Assembly (NCBI GenBank): GCA_002428045.1 | Contig: DIZZ01000053.1 | Span: forward strand, 1 to 37,357 | Origin: Verrucomicrobia bacterium UBA6015 | GTDB lineage: Bacteria > Verrucomicrobiota > Kiritimatiellia > UBA8416 | Length of the DNA: 37,357 nucleotides | Direction of reading: 5' to 3' | Shown: piece after piece, positions 1 to 8,488 of the stretch | Numbering within the stretch: the stretch's first letter is position 1 | Layout of the letters: each line of letters opens with the position of its first letter | Translations under genes and position numbers: made by a program | The notes under the pieces: generated by a model | Told to the model about the DNA's origin: nothing | What the model saw: only the letters and a program-made list of their open reading frames with translations | Database searches by the model: none

Positions 1-80
1 AGGGGTTCTGCAAGAGCCTCAGCGTGGCGGAGATTACCAAATATGCCATCCGTGCAGGCATCACGTCGGTCGATGCGTAA
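1..80 (+). CDS. C-terminal end of a LuxR/NarL-type response regulator (partial)
   Basis: The window opens inside a gene whose last 25 codons (frame starting at base 3, stop TAA at 78-80) read as the end of a LuxR-type helix-turn-helix. The segment VAEITKYAIRAGITS matches the recognition-helix and final-helix pattern (SVAELTKYAIREGLTS) that ends NarL/FixJ response regulators. The upstream part is outside the window. A second receiver gene follows 30 bp downstream on the same strand, so the two probably belong to one signalling cluster. The identification rests on a short segment, but that segment is characteristic. Confidence 0.7.
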   Translation, partial: GFCKSLSVAEITKYAIRAGITSVDA

Positions 81-110
81 CCTCCGGGGATTTTAGCACA
101 GGTGAAGAAA

Positions 111-494
111 ATGATGACAATCTTGATTGTTGATGATCATAAGGCGACACGCGAGGAAATCCGCACATTGATCGAACACGAAGCGGATATGCGCGTTGTG
201 GCTGAAGCGGACTCCGGCGAGGACGGGGTGATAAAGGCCGGCGAAGAACAGCCGGACGTCGTGGTGATGGACATTCTGCTGCCCGGCATGAATGGCATCG
301 AGGCCACGCGCAAGATCCTGGCCGCCCAGCCCGGGATCCGGGTGCTGGCGCTATCCAATCATTTCGGCGAGAGTCTCGAACAGGCCATCCTTAAAGCCGG
401 GGGCATGGGGTACGTGCGGAAGAACCGGGCTTTCGAGAATCTGATCCCGGCCTTACGGACGGTGTTTGCCGGCCATCTGTATCGCATGGGCTGA
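111..494 (+). CDS. Receiver-only response regulator, probably truncated
   Basis: A CheY-like receiver domain of 127 residues. The acidic pair is D8-D9 (ILIVDDHK), the phosphoacceptor is D54 (VVVMDILLPG), the conserved Ser is near residue 84 (LALSNH) and the Lys near 107 (YVRKN). The ATG at 111 is preferred to the GTG at 102, because AGGTGA at 100-105 is a good ribosome binding site for 111 and would overlap the GTG. The protein stops at AGHLYRMG, just where NarL-type regulators pass into the linker and HTH; no HTH follows in any frame. It is either a single-domain regulator or, more likely, a regulator that lost its output domain, since the next bases encode a fragment of an unrelated protein. 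Its sensor kinase is not in the window. Confidence 0.8.
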   Translation: MMTILIVDDHKATREEIRTLIEHEADMRVVAEADSGEDGVIKAGEEQPDVVVMDILLPGMNGIEATRKILAAQPGIRVLALSNHFGESLEQAILKAGGMGYVRKNRAFENLIPALRTVFAGHLYRMG

Positions 495-529
495 TCTGCC
501 TGGGGAATGGTTATGGATGGTATTCAAAG

Positions 530-673
530 GTGGAAAAGGCCGTCCTGACGCGGCTCCAGCATGGGGTGGCCCCCGTTGCAAGGCCGTTCCAGGAATTGGC
601 GCTGCCGGAGCACGAGGTCAATAAACGCTTGCTCGCGACAACCGCATATTCGCAGGCTATCGAGGCTTTATGA
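530..673 (+). pseudogene. Fragment resembling the N-terminus of a siroheme decarboxylase (AhbA/AhbB, Lrp-like)
   Basis: An open frame from GTG 530 to TGA 671-673 encodes 47 residues. The start, VEKAVLTRLQHGVAPVARPF, resembles the winged-helix N-terminus of AhbA/AhbB-type proteins (pattern: ILN.LQ..FPLV.RPF..IA), and is followed by a stretch where a helix-turn-helix would be expected (LPEHEVNKRLL). The rest of an Ahb protein (about 150 residues) is missing. The frame also runs upstream without a stop into the end of the receiver gene. It is best read as a gene remnant joined to the truncated regulator. The similarity is recalled from family knowledge, not searched. Confidence 0.35.
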
Positions 674-895
674 CCCTGTATGAAAGCTTATCTCTCATGA
701 ATCTTCTACACCGTTCGCTTCCTGAATAAGTTTATAGTTGGTGATTGATCATTCCTTGTTGGATATTCGTTCACTTGCAGTTACTTACGAAAAGCGCACA
801 CCCGTGCCGCCATCCTCGCTGCAAAGGGTTGTCGCTTGAATCCTGAGGGGATTGGTGATACACAGTTCAGCTTTCAAGCGATTGGATGTGACAGC
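674..895. other. Intergenic region before the conserved unknown gene
   Basis: About 220 bases with no convincing gene. It contains one copy of a dispersed repeat (738-772, listed separately). A TTG at 836 could extend the next gene upstream, but the added residues do not look like part of that protein. Confidence 0.4.
738..772 (+). repeat. Dispersed 35-bp repeat, copy 1
   Basis: This 35-base stretch matches the reverse complement of 9065-9106 except for two substitutions and one missing 7-base unit (GTTGGAT once here, twice there). In both places the element points the same way as the gene that follows it: the + strand gene at 896 here, and the minus strand methyltransferase at 9039 there. 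The sequence does not code for anything obvious. It looks like a small dispersed intergenic element. Confidence 0.6.
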
Positions 896-1759
896 ATGAA
901 GATTCCACCATACTGGGCCCGGGGGCGATACGAAGGAAAGGACAGGAAGGGGATTGAACACACCTTTTTCTCCATTGGTTGGTCTTTCGATTCGCTACAG
1001 CAGGCACGTGCAGAGGCCTCAGCCAAGGCGAAACGCATCTTCGAGTTCATCACGGCAGGGCGCAAACCCGAACGATACGAGTATCACAACCGCCCGATTA
1101 GGGAAGAGATCCTCAAGGAAATTCACGACGGCGATGCCCTGATCGCCGTCATCACGCGTAACCGATATGGAGCCTTGGTCCTCAATTGCTCAAACGCCCT
1201 GTTTGTTGACGTGGATTTTCCACGGTCCCAGCCCGTTGGGCTGCTGGCCGGCCTTCTGCAAGCGTTCAGTCGCAAGCGGTCTCAAGACGGGGTTCAGGCG
1301 ACGGTTCACGCCACGATCCAGGCGGTGGAACAGTGGGCCGAGCGCAACCCCGACCGCAGTTTCCGGCTCTATCGCACCAAGGAGGGGCTGCGCCTGCTCT
1401 TTACCGACCGGTTGTATGAACCGGCATCAGCGGAAACGGCAGTCACCCTGTCGGAACTTAAGGCCGACCCCTTGTATGTCATGCTCACCCGGAAGCAGGA
1501 ATGCTTCCGCGCCAGACTCACCTCGAAACCCTGGCGTTGCGGCAGTCCGCGCCCGCCGAATGCATTCCCATGGGATCATCCGGAAGCAGAGGCGGCATTC
1601 AGGAAATGGGAGAACGCGTACACGATGCAGGATGCCAAGTTCAAGATATGCGAACTGATCCGCACGTTCGGTTCGCCCGCCGACATCAGATCCCTCCAAA
1701 CCATCGTGGAACTGCATGACCGGGGCGCGCGGATCCATGCGGACGCCGACCTGGCGTAG
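896..1759 (+). CDS. Conserved protein of unknown function with a DxD motif
   Basis: A 287-residue soluble protein. The ATG at 896 is chosen because the recognisable family pattern begins at MKIPPYWARG; a TTG at 836 would add 20 unrelated residues. Visible blocks are FFSIGWSFDSLQQARAEA (24-41), an RPIREE(I/V)L block near 66, TRNRYGALVLN (87-97), VDVDFP with D105 and D107, FRLYRTKEGLRLL (156-168), DPLYVML and RARLTSKPWRCG. I recognise this as a conserved family spread through Proteobacteria and Verrucomicrobiota without a known function. The order of a DxD strand followed by a TKEGLRL strand loosely recalls the core of archaeo-eukaryotic primase/PrimPol folds, but the expected histidine is Arg; that is speculation. 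It is not in an obvious operon. Confidence 0.7.
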   Translation: MKIPPYWARGRYEGKDRKGIEHTFFSIGWSFDSLQQARAEASAKAKRIFEFITAGRKPERYEYHNRPIREEILKEIHDGDALIAVITRNRYGALVLNCSNALFVDVDFPRSQPVGLLAGLLQAFSRKRSQDGVQATVHATIQAVEQWAERNPDRSFRLYRTKEGLRLLFTDRLYEPASAETAVTLSELKADPLYVMLTRKQECFRARLTSKPWRCGSPRPPNAFPWDHPEAEAAFRKWENAYTMQDAKFKICELIRTFGSPADIRSLQTIVELHDRGARIHADADLA

Positions 1760-1802
1760 GTACATTACAGGATGACATGGGCAGATATTTTGGGATCGCG
1801 GA

Positions 1803-2720
1803 ATGAAGAGAAGACTAGTCATGGATAGCATCCGGCACGCGAAGACCGTTGCCGCGGGGGCCGTGGTGATTTCCGGGGCGGTGACGATTGGGTCGCTGCT
1901 TTTCGGGAGCGGTTGTGTGAGTCGCCTATTTTACTATCCCGACCACAGGATCTACAAGACGCCCGCTCAACAGGGCCTGAGGTACGAGGATGTTGAATTC
2001 GCCAGTGCTGACGGCACGCCGTTGACCGGGTGGTTCATCCCCGCGCAAGGGAAGCCCAAAGGAACGGTCATCCACTTCCATGGCAATGCACAAAACATGA
2101 CGGCGCACTTCGCTTACGTGGACTGGCTCCCGTCCGAAGGATTCAACGTGTTCACCTTCGACTATCGAGGCTACGGCCGGTCCGGTGGAAAACCGCAGCG
2201 CGAGGGCATCTACAAGGATTGCATCGCCGCCCTGCGATTCATCGAAACGAGAGCCGACGTGAACACGAACCGGCTGTTCGTCCTCGGGCAAAGCCTTGGC
2301 GGGGCCAACGCGCTCGCGGTGCTTGGGAAGCATCATTTCCCAGGCGTCAAGGCGGTGGCGATTGATTCCACGTTCTACTCCTATCGTTCCATCGTCCGGG
2401 ACAAGATCGGGGACATGCCGCTTCTCTGGATTGCCAAATGGCCGCTTTCCTTCCTGGTGATCAACAACCGGCACAGCCCGGGCCCCGTTGTGCAAAACCT
2501 CTCCGAGACGCCACTTGTCCTGATTCACGGCACGGCGGATCGCGTCATTCCCTACCACCACAGCCAGGCGCTCTTCGAGAAGGCGCGCGACCCCAAGCAA
2601 CTCTGGACCATCAAGAACGGCGACCACACCGACGCGCTCGTGACGCATGGCACCCTCTACCGGACGCAATTGGTTGCGTTCTTCACCGCCGCGCTTGAAC
2701 AAAGCAAAACCGAAAACTAA
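1803..2720 (+). CDS. Alpha/beta hydrolase (ABHD17/BEM46-like), membrane-anchored or lipoprotein
   Basis: A 305-residue serine hydrolase. Residues 15-37 are hydrophobic and end in LLFGSGC; Cys38 could be lipidated, though glycine at the -3 position is not ideal, so an uncleaved anchor is possible. The catalytic triad is visible: Ser164 in GQSLGG, Asp246 in HGTADR and His275 in NGDHTD. The oxyanion region is HFHGNAQN (91-98). The layout fits the BEM46/ABHD17 type of esterase or acyl hydrolase working outside the cytoplasm; the substrate cannot be told. An alternative start is ATG 1821. A hairpin at 2776-2797 lies between this gene and the convergent hydrolase. Confidence 0.8.
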   Translation: MKRRLVMDSIRHAKTVAAGAVVISGAVTIGSLLFGSGCVSRLFYYPDHRIYKTPAQQGLRYEDVEFASADGTPLTGWFIPAQGKPKGTVIHFHGNAQNMTAHFAYVDWLPSEGFNVFTFDYRGYGRSGGKPQREGIYKDCIAALRFIETRADVNTNRLFVLGQSLGGANALAVLGKHHFPGVKAVAIDSTFYSYRSIVRDKIGDMPLLWIAKWPLSFLVINNRHSPGPVVQNLSETPLVLIHGTADRVIPYHHSQALFEKARDPKQLWTIKNGDHTDALVTHGTLYRTQLVAFFTAALEQSKTEN

Positions 2721-2775
2721 CGCTTCAAAAAAGGAGAACCAGCCCTCCCCAAAGCAGCCACATTGGTATAGATTC

Positions 2776-2802
2776 AGGGCAACCAAGGGACTGCCCTTAT
2801 TT
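2776..2802 (+). terminator. Weak terminator hairpin between convergent hydrolase genes
   Basis: AGGGCA (2776-2781) pairs with TGCCCT (2792-2797) around a 10-base loop, followed by TATTTTAT. The stem has only six pairs, so it is a modest rho-independent terminator candidate for the + strand gene. It abuts the stop of the minus strand gene at 2802. Confidence 0.4.
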
Positions 2803-3686
2803 TATCTGACCACGGCGTCCGTATAGCGTAGAATCAGGTCGACCAACACCTTGGGATCGTCGAGTCCGTGCGGGTGATGGCCGACGGTCTGCTTGTGAAA
2901 GACGGTGATCTCTCCGTTGAGCGCCTTGTAGCGCTGCTCGATAACGGCAGTGTTCTCCACCACCGGAACCACATCATCAACATCACCGACGACATGGATG
3001 AGAGGGATCTTGGCTTTGGCAAGGGGTTCGAGGCTGTCGATGGGATTATTCGACCAGGCGAGTGCCTCATTCTCATCCTTGAATCCGTAGCATTGGATCA
3101 GCGACTTCCAGTCGCCCTCGCTCCCCCTACCTTCGCCCTTGCCACCGGGCCAGCTCTTGAAATCGCACACCGGGGCATCGCCATAGATGCATACCACTTT
3201 GTCGGGGTTTTGACTCGCCCAGTTGTAAGCGTAGAGTCCACCGCGGCTGATGCCGATAAGTGTTCCTTTTTGGGCCAGTCCCTTCGTGGTGATGGCGTCA
3301 TATAAAGCGTCAAAATGCTTAAGCGCCGCCGGGCTGCCGAAGGTGTTTCCGACCTTGATGTGCAGATGGAAGAATCCCTTCTCCAGGAGTTGCGGGACAC
3401 CGGTCCGGTCGGTGAACGCGTCCGGAAACTCCATGCACCATGTCCAAGGGTTGCCGGGCAGTGCCTTTTTCGGTTCAACGACCCACGCTTTGAGCCCATC
3501 GATGGTGATGAGGTGGCGTTTATACCCCCGCCATGTGTCGACGCTCTCGCCGGGCCAGGACAGTATCGACGCTGGTGGAACTGCATGTGCCGTGGTTTCG
3601 ACGTTTTGCGCATTCACCGGCATTCCCTGCAAAATTCCTGCAGCCGCACACGCAGCTATTGGCATGAGGTTCCGATTTTTCTTCAT
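2802..3686 (-). CDS. Secreted alpha/beta hydrolase
   Basis: A 294-residue protein with a signal peptide: KKNR, then a hydrophobic run (8-22) and a VNA-Q cleavage site near residue 26. The ATG at 3686 is chosen because GGAGG lies 6 bases upstream on the minus strand; the longer frame to 3764 adds a polar leader that would spoil the signal peptide. The fold is alpha/beta hydrolase: nucleophile Ser147 in GISRGG, Asp235 in GDVDD and His in GHHPHG (270-273). The family occurs in planctomycetes and verrucomicrobia near polysaccharide loci and is generally called esterase or hydrolase; the exact substrate is unknown. A consensus-like promoter precedes it (3715-3743), so it is probably transcribed alone. 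Confidence 0.75.
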   Translation of the reverse strand: MKKNRNLMPIAACAAAGILQGMPVNAQNVETTAHAVPPASILSWPGESVDTWRGYKRHLITIDGLKAWVVEPKKALPGNPWTWCMEFPDAFTDRTGVPQLLEKGFFHLHIKVGNTFGSPAALKHFDALYDAITTKGLAQKGTLIGISRGGLYAYNWASQNPDKVVCIYGDAPVCDFKSWPGGKGEGRGSEGDWKSLIQCYGFKDENEALAWSNNPIDSLEPLAKAKIPLIHVVGDVDDVVPVVENTAVIEQRYKALNGEITVFHKQTVGHHPHGLDDPKVLVDLILRYTDAVVR

Positions 3687-3714
3687 CATGCTCCTCCGTG
3701 TTTTCATTGCAGTC

Positions 3715-3743
3715 ACTATACGCCTGCGGGTTAGCCCGTGCAA
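3715..3743 (-). promoter_or_regulatory. Sigma70-type promoter for the secreted hydrolase
   Basis: On the minus strand, TTGCAC (3743-3738) and TATAGT (3720-3715) are separated by exactly 17 bases. This is a good -35/-10 pair, about 30 bases upstream of the start codon at 3686. Confidence 0.6.
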
Positions 3744-3794
3744 GTTGGAATTTCTTCTCTCCATGCCAATAATTATCGAGCGCTGTCGTGTGAA

Positions 3795-5801
3795 CTAGGC
3801 GGGATGACGATGGCAGGCGATGGTGCCTTGGGCGTCGATGCGGTGGGCGGGGTATTCGCGCTTGCAGATGTCCATGGCCATGGGGCAGCGCGGATGGAAG
3901 TGGCAGCCGGTCGGTGGATTCAGGGGGGAGGGGACATCGCCGATGATGCCGCTGAATCCCTTTTGTTGCCCGCCAATCTGCGGCACGGCCTCCAGCAGGG
4001 TACGGGTGTAAGGATGCCTCGGGGCGGCAAACAGTGTCGCTGTCGGTGCCCTTTCCACGATTTTACCCAGATACATCACGGCGACCTGGTCGGCAATATA
4101 TTCGACCACCCCGAGATTGTGGGTGATGAAGAGATAGGACAGGTTGCACCGGATCTGGATCTCCTCCAGTAGGTTGAGGATCTGCGCCTGCACCGACACA
4201 TCCAACGCCGAGGTCGGTTCATCAAGCACGAGTAACTGCGGCTCCAGGATCAGGGCACGGGCCATGGCGATGCGCTGGCGCTGGCCACCGGAAAACTCGT
4301 GCGGGAACCGTGTGCCTGCCTCGGGCGACAGGCCCACCAGCCGCAGGACGTCGGCGACCCGCTCTTCCAGCGTCTCGATGGGCAGCCGGGGTTCATGCAC
4401 ACGCAGTCCTTCCCCGACAATCGCATTGACCTTCAAGCGTGGCGAGAGCGACCCGAACGGATCCTGGAACACCAACTGCATCCGCCGCCGCAGCGCCCTG
4501 GCCTGTGCGCGGGGGAGCTCGAGGACATGTTGCCCCTCGAACCGGACCTCACCACGGGTTTCCTCCAGCAGGCGCAGGATGCTGTGTCCCACCGTCGTCT
4601 TGCCGCACCCCGACTCGCCCACCAGCGCAAGGGTCTCGCCGCGCCGAAGGTCGAACGATACCCCATCCACCGCCCGGACGTGATTGACCACCCGCTGGAG
4701 CAGTCCGCGCTTGACGGGGAAATAGGTGTTGAGCGCATTGACCGAGAGCAGGATGTCATCGGATACGGTCTTGACCGGGCGAATCTCCCGTCTGGCGGCA
4801 GCGGCCCGGTTCACGTGCCCCTGTCCTTCAAGCAGGTGGCAACTGGCCTGGTGCCCCGCCTGCTCACCGCAGCATCGCATTGCAGGGGTCTTCTGCCGGC
4901 ATACCTCCAGCCGCTCCACGCAGCGGTCGGCAAAACGGCAACCTTCGGTGGTGAACTCGCTCGCGCCGGGCACCAGGCCGGGAATGGTATGCAGCTTGTA
5001 GCGCCGGTCAGCCCGGTTGGGGATCGACGCCATCAGCCGCCGCGTATAGGGATGCTGCATGTGCCCAAAGATAGCATCGCGCGTTCCCTGCTCCGCCAGC
5101 CGCCCGGCATACATCACGCAGACGTCGTCGGCCATCTGGTTGACCACGCCCATGTCGTGCGTGATGAGCAGGATCGCCATGCCCGTCTCCTGCTGCAGCT
5201 CCTTCATCAGTCCGAGGATCTGCGCCTGGATGGTGACATCGAGCGCCGTGGTGGGCTCATCGGCGATCAGCAGCTTCGGGCGGCAGGCCAGGGCCATGGC
5301 GATCATGACCCGCTGCTTCATGCCGCCGGACATCTCGTGCGGATAGTTATCAACTCGCGACTCCGGTGCCGAGATGCCGACATGCCGGAGCAGTTCGATG
5401 CAGCGCTGACCCGCCTCGCGCCGCGAAAGCTGCTGATGCTGGCGCAGGGGTTCGGAAAGCTGGTTGCGTACCCGGTAGAGGGGATTGAGCGATGCCATCG
5501 GTTCCTGGAAGATCATCGCCATGCGGTTGCCGCGGATATGCTGCAGCCGCGCCTCCGGCAGGCGCAGCAGATCCTCGCCCTCGAACAGCACGCGCGAGGA
5601 GGGATCGTGATAGCCATTCGCCTCCAGCAGGCGCATGATCGAGAAGGCCGTCTGCGACTTGCCGCAGCCGGACTCGCCGACAATCGCCAGCGTGCGGCCC
5701 GCCTCGAGCGCGAAACTGATGCCATCGACCGCCCGCGCCACCTTGCCGTCGCCAAGGTCGAAGTGCGTCACCAGATTTTCAACGTTCAGTAGCATATCCA
5801 T
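3795..5801 (-). CDS. yejF: Fused double ATPase of a peptide ABC importer (YejF-like)
   Basis: A 668-residue protein with two complete ABC ATPase domains. Domain 1: Walker A GESGCGKS (42-49), signature MSGGMKQR (157-164), Walker B LLIADEP (177-183). Domain 2: Walker A GESGCGKT (395-402), signature FSGGQRQR (503-510), Walker B LLVLDEP (523-529). Each is followed by an oligopeptide-transporter C-terminal extension (CRFADRC and CHFHPRC). This fusion is typical of YejF/GsiA. It energises uptake of peptides through YejB and YejE, whose genes lie just upstream with a 3-base gap. Cysteines at 288, 294, 301, 309, 310 and 321 after domain 1 resemble the cluster-binding cysteines reported in DppD-type subunits, so an iron-sulfur cluster is possible. 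Confidence 0.88.
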   Translation of the reverse strand: MDMLLNVENLVTHFDLGDGKVARAVDGISFALEAGRTLAIVGESGCGKSQTAFSIMRLLEANGYHDPSSRVLFEGEDLLRLPEARLQHIRGNRMAMIFQEPMASLNPLYRVRNQLSEPLRQHQQLSRREAGQRCIELLRHVGISAPESRVDNYPHEMSGGMKQRVMIAMALACRPKLLIADEPTTALDVTIQAQILGLMKELQQETGMAILLITHDMGVVNQMADDVCVMYAGRLAEQGTRDAIFGHMQHPYTRRLMASIPNRADRRYKLHTIPGLVPGASEFTTEGCRFADRCVERLEVCRQKTPAMRCCGEQAGHQASCHLLEGQGHVNRAAAARREIRPVKTVSDDILLSVNALNTYFPVKRGLLQRVVNHVRAVDGVSFDLRRGETLALVGESGCGKTTVGHSILRLLEETRGEVRFEGQHVLELPRAQARALRRRMQLVFQDPFGSLSPRLKVNAIVGEGLRVHEPRLPIETLEERVADVLRLVGLSPEAGTRFPHEFSGGQRQRIAMARALILEPQLLVLDEPTSALDVSVQAQILNLLEEIQIRCNLSYLFITHNLGVVEYIADQVAVMYLGKIVERAPTATLFAAPRHPYTRTLLEAVPQIGGQQKGFSGIIGDVPSPLNPPTGCHFHPRCPMAMDICKREYPAHRIDAQGTIACHRHPA

Positions 5802-5804
5802 TAC

Positions 5805-7004
5805 TCACTTGTAACGCGGGTCGAAGGCATTGCGGACGCCATCGCCGATAAAGGTCAGCAGGATCATCAGGGTGGTCAAGGTCAGGAAGGTTGGCATCAT
5901 GATCCACCATGCATCCAGGTGCTGCTGCCCCTGCGCGAGCAGTTCACCCAGGCTGGGGGCCGGATACTTGATGCCGAAACCGAGAAAGTCGAGCCCCACC
6001 AGGGCCAGGATCGACGAGGAGATGGAAAAGGGGAGGAAGGTCACGATCGGCGTCAGGGAGTTGGGCAGGATGTGCCGGAACATGATGCGTACATTCGAGA
6101 CGCCAAGCGCCTTGGCCGCCTTGACATAATCCAGGTTGCGGGCGGCCAGGAACTGGGCACGCATGTGCGCGGCCATCCCCATCCAGGTGGTCAGGTTCAT
6201 GATCAGGAAGAGCATCATCAGGTGCTGGAACTCGGTGAAATCGCCCTTGCGCGACAGGAAATCGCTCAAGATCATCAGCAGCAGCAAATGGGGAATGGCG
6301 CCCCAGATTTCCGTTACGCGCTGCCCCAGCAAATCGATCACCCCGCCAAAGAATCCCTGCACGGCACCCAGCACGCAACCGATCACGGAAGAGGTCAGCG
6401 CCAGTGCCAGCCCGAACAGCAGCGATTGCCGGAACCCGTAGACCAGACGCGCCAGCACGTCCTTGCCGAACCGGTCGGTCCCGAGCAGGTGCCGCTCGGC
6501 CACCGCCCCCGGGATGATCCGGTCCCCCGCCGTGACGGCCAACGGACTGGCCAGCCGCTGGCGATCGAGGATCTTGCTGGTGTAGAATGATTTATAGGTA
6601 TGCGGAATCGGTGGCCAGAGGGCCCAGAACTGGCGCGGGCGGGTCTGCCGATAGCGCACCACGGCGTTATCCCCGCCGGACGCGAGGGCACTGCCATCCC
6701 CGTAGACGAGATCCGTCTGCACGTCCGGTTCCCGGCCCGCCACGAAGTCTGCAAACAGGGACGCACGGTAGTTGACCACGGGAATGGTATAGGCTCCACC
6801 CAGATCCTGGTAGGTGTACTCGCGCAGCATCGGGAAGAACCACTGCCCATCCAGACGCATGATGATAGGGCGATGGTTGAACATCAGTTCCGCCGGCAGC
6901 GTGAGCATAAACAACAGCAGCAGGATCCGCAAGCTGTGGTAGGCCCGCCGGTTCTTCTTGAACTTGCGGACCTTCTCAATAAATTCAGGACTGAACATCG
7001 CCAT
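5805..7004 (-). CDS. yejE: Peptide ABC importer inner-membrane permease (YejE-like)
   Basis: A 399-residue permease. One membrane segment near residues 25-42 is followed by a periplasmic stretch of about 130 residues containing WALWPPIPHTYKS and then HLLGTDRFGKDVLARLVYGFR, the hallmark entry to the membrane core of DppC/OppC/YejE proteins. The core has five further segments and an EAA loop at about 294-316 (VKAAKALGVSNVRIMFRHIL) that contacts the ATPase. The long N-terminal periplasmic insert and the RxxAYxS start are YejE-like. The ATG overlaps the stop of yejB by one base (TAATG), indicating translational coupling. Confidence 0.88.
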   Translation of the reverse strand: MAMFSPEFIEKVRKFKKNRRAYHSLRILLLLFMLTLPAELMFNHRPIIMRLDGQWFFPMLREYTYQDLGGAYTIPVVNYRASLFADFVAGREPDVQTDLVYGDGSALASGGDNAVVRYRQTRPRQFWALWPPIPHTYKSFYTSKILDRQRLASPLAVTAGDRIIPGAVAERHLLGTDRFGKDVLARLVYGFRQSLLFGLALALTSSVIGCVLGAVQGFFGGVIDLLGQRVTEIWGAIPHLLLLMILSDFLSRKGDFTEFQHLMMLFLIMNLTTWMGMAAHMRAQFLAARNLDYVKAAKALGVSNVRIMFRHILPNSLTPIVTFLPFSISSSILALVGLDFLGFGIKYPAPSLGELLAQGQQHLDAWWIMMPTFLTLTTLMILLTFIGDGVRNAFDPRYK

Positions 7005-8488
7005 TAACGCCGTTTCCCTTCAAAGCTGATCCGGGGATCAACAATCACATAGCCGATATCGGACAACAACCGGCACACCAGCCCGATAAAGGTGAAGATA
7101 AACAGGTTGCTGATGATCAGGGGATAATCCCGCTCCACCAGGGCGGTAAAGCTGAGCAGGCCCAGGCCATCGAGCGAGAAGATCTTCTCGATCAGCAGCG
7201 ACCCGGCAAAGAACATCATCACAAACCGCGCCGGGAACCCCGTCACCAGCGGTATCAGCGAATTACGCAGGACATGCTTGATCAGCACCTTGCGAGTGGA
7301 CAGCCCGCGCGCCCGGGCCGCCACGGCATAGAGCTGATGGAACTGCTCCAGCACGCTGTTCTTCGTCAGCATGGTCAACCCCGCAAAACTCTGGATGGTC
7401 AGGCACAGCACGGGGGCGATCATGTGGTGTACGTTATCCCAGAACTTGCCCCAGAGCGAGAGGCTGTTATAGATCTCGAGGGACGAGTGGATCCCTCGCA
7501 ACGGAATCAGATTGAGCCAGGAGTCGCCACTTGGGCCAAAGGCCTTGATCAGGAACACCGCCAGCACAAACCCTGGGATGCCGTAGCCGACCAGGATCAA
7601 CACACTGGTCACCGAGTCGTACAGCGAACCGTTGCGCACCGCCTTGCTGACCCCCAGCAGGATGCAACAGGTATAGGTCAGGAAAAAGGAGGAGACCCCG
7701 AGGCGCATGGAGATCGGCAGGCGCTCGCGGATCAGGTCCACGCATTTCTGGTTCTTGGTGATCGAGAGCGGGAACTTGAACAGGAAAAGCCCATGCCAGT
7801 TATGTCCGTTGGTCAGCGCCTGCCAGCGCGATTCCCGCAGGTAGACCTCATCGCGTGCTTCCCGGACGCGCACCCGATCACCGGAGGCGAGGTACTCCGT
7901 TTCCCAGAACGATTCCCTCCGCACGGCCACCGGCACGAGGGCAAGCTGTAGGTCGCCGCCGACCTGCCGACCGGTCTGCGGATCAAAGCGTATCGATTCG
8001 TCGGTATTGCTGATCAGCAGGCCGACATCGCGGTCAAACCGGACCTGGCCGGCCTGGCCATCCGGCGTCTGGTAGGCGTTATCATAGACGTGGTAGGTAT
8101 TGTCAAGGCGGTAGACCAGCAGGGGACGATCACGGAAAAACAGGCGGCGGGCCTCCCCTGTGCCGACTTCGCGCGAAGAGATCATCGAATCGGGACTGAA
8201 CCAGATCAGCATCCGCAGATATCGCTGCAACGCATCGTGATTGAGCCCCAGCTTGCGCTTGATCTGCAGGCGCATCTCGGTATCAATCTGGATCGAGCTG
8301 CCGCCGCCGCCAGTGCCTATTGCCGCCAGATCGCCTACCCCCGCCCGATTGGCTTGCTCGACGATCATCGTCTCGACCTGGTCCAGCGGACCGCCCGGAA
8401 CGAACTCGGACACGACAAAAAAGACCGTGATCACCCCGATCCCGGTCGGAATCATCAGCAAAACGCGTTTTAAAATGTACGACAACAT
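7004..8488 (-). CDS. yejB: Peptide ABC importer inner-membrane permease (YejB-like) with enlarged periplasmic insert
   Basis: A 494-residue permease. The first membrane segment (about 8-28) ends in FVVSEFVPGGPLDQ, as in YejB. A soluble insert of about 230 residues (about 35-265) precedes the five-segment MetI-type core, whose EAA loop is at about 388-409 (ARARGLSTRKVLIKHVLRN). E. coli YejB is about 365 residues, so the insert is about 130 residues longer. It contains repeated beta-rich phrases (RPLLVYRLDNTYHVYD) and may contact the binding protein. GAGG lies 10 bases before the ATG. It is the first gene of a yejB-yejE-yejF operon; no yejA-type binding protein is present in the window. Confidence 0.86.
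   Translation of the reverse strand: MLSYILKRVLLMIPTGIGVITVFFVVSEFVPGGPLDQVETMIVEQANRAGVGDLAAIGTGGGGSSIQIDTEMRLQIKRKLGLNHDALQRYLRMLIWFSPDSMISSREVGTGEARRLFFRDRPLLVYRLDNTYHVYDNAYQTPDGQAGQVRFDRDVGLLISNTDESIRFDPQTGRQVGGDLQLALVPVAVRRESFWETEYLASGDRVRVREARDEVYLRESRWQALTNGHNWHGLFLFKFPLSITKNQKCVDLIRERLPISMRLGVSSFFLTYTCCILLGVSKAVRNGSLYDSVTSVLILVGYGIPGFVLAVFLIKAFGPSGDSWLNLIPLRGIHSSLEIYNSLSLWGKFWDNVHHMIAPVLCLTIQSFAGLTMLTKNSVLEQFHQLYAVAARARGLSTRKVLIKHVLRNSLIPLVTGFPARFVMMFFAGSLLIEKIFSLDGLGLLSFTALVERDYPLIISNLFIFTFIGLVCRLLSDIGYVIVDPRISFEGKRR

Noticed and set aside
1926..2786. 286-codon minus-strand frame opposite the alpha/beta hydrolase
   Set aside because: Shadow frame; the + strand protein has a full catalytic triad.
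4299..5792. Long + strand open frame opposite yejF (497 codons)
   Set aside because: It lies entirely antisense to a clear ABC ATPase, has no recognisable domains and has His/Arg/Gln-rich composition typical of reverse-frame reading in GC-rich DNA.
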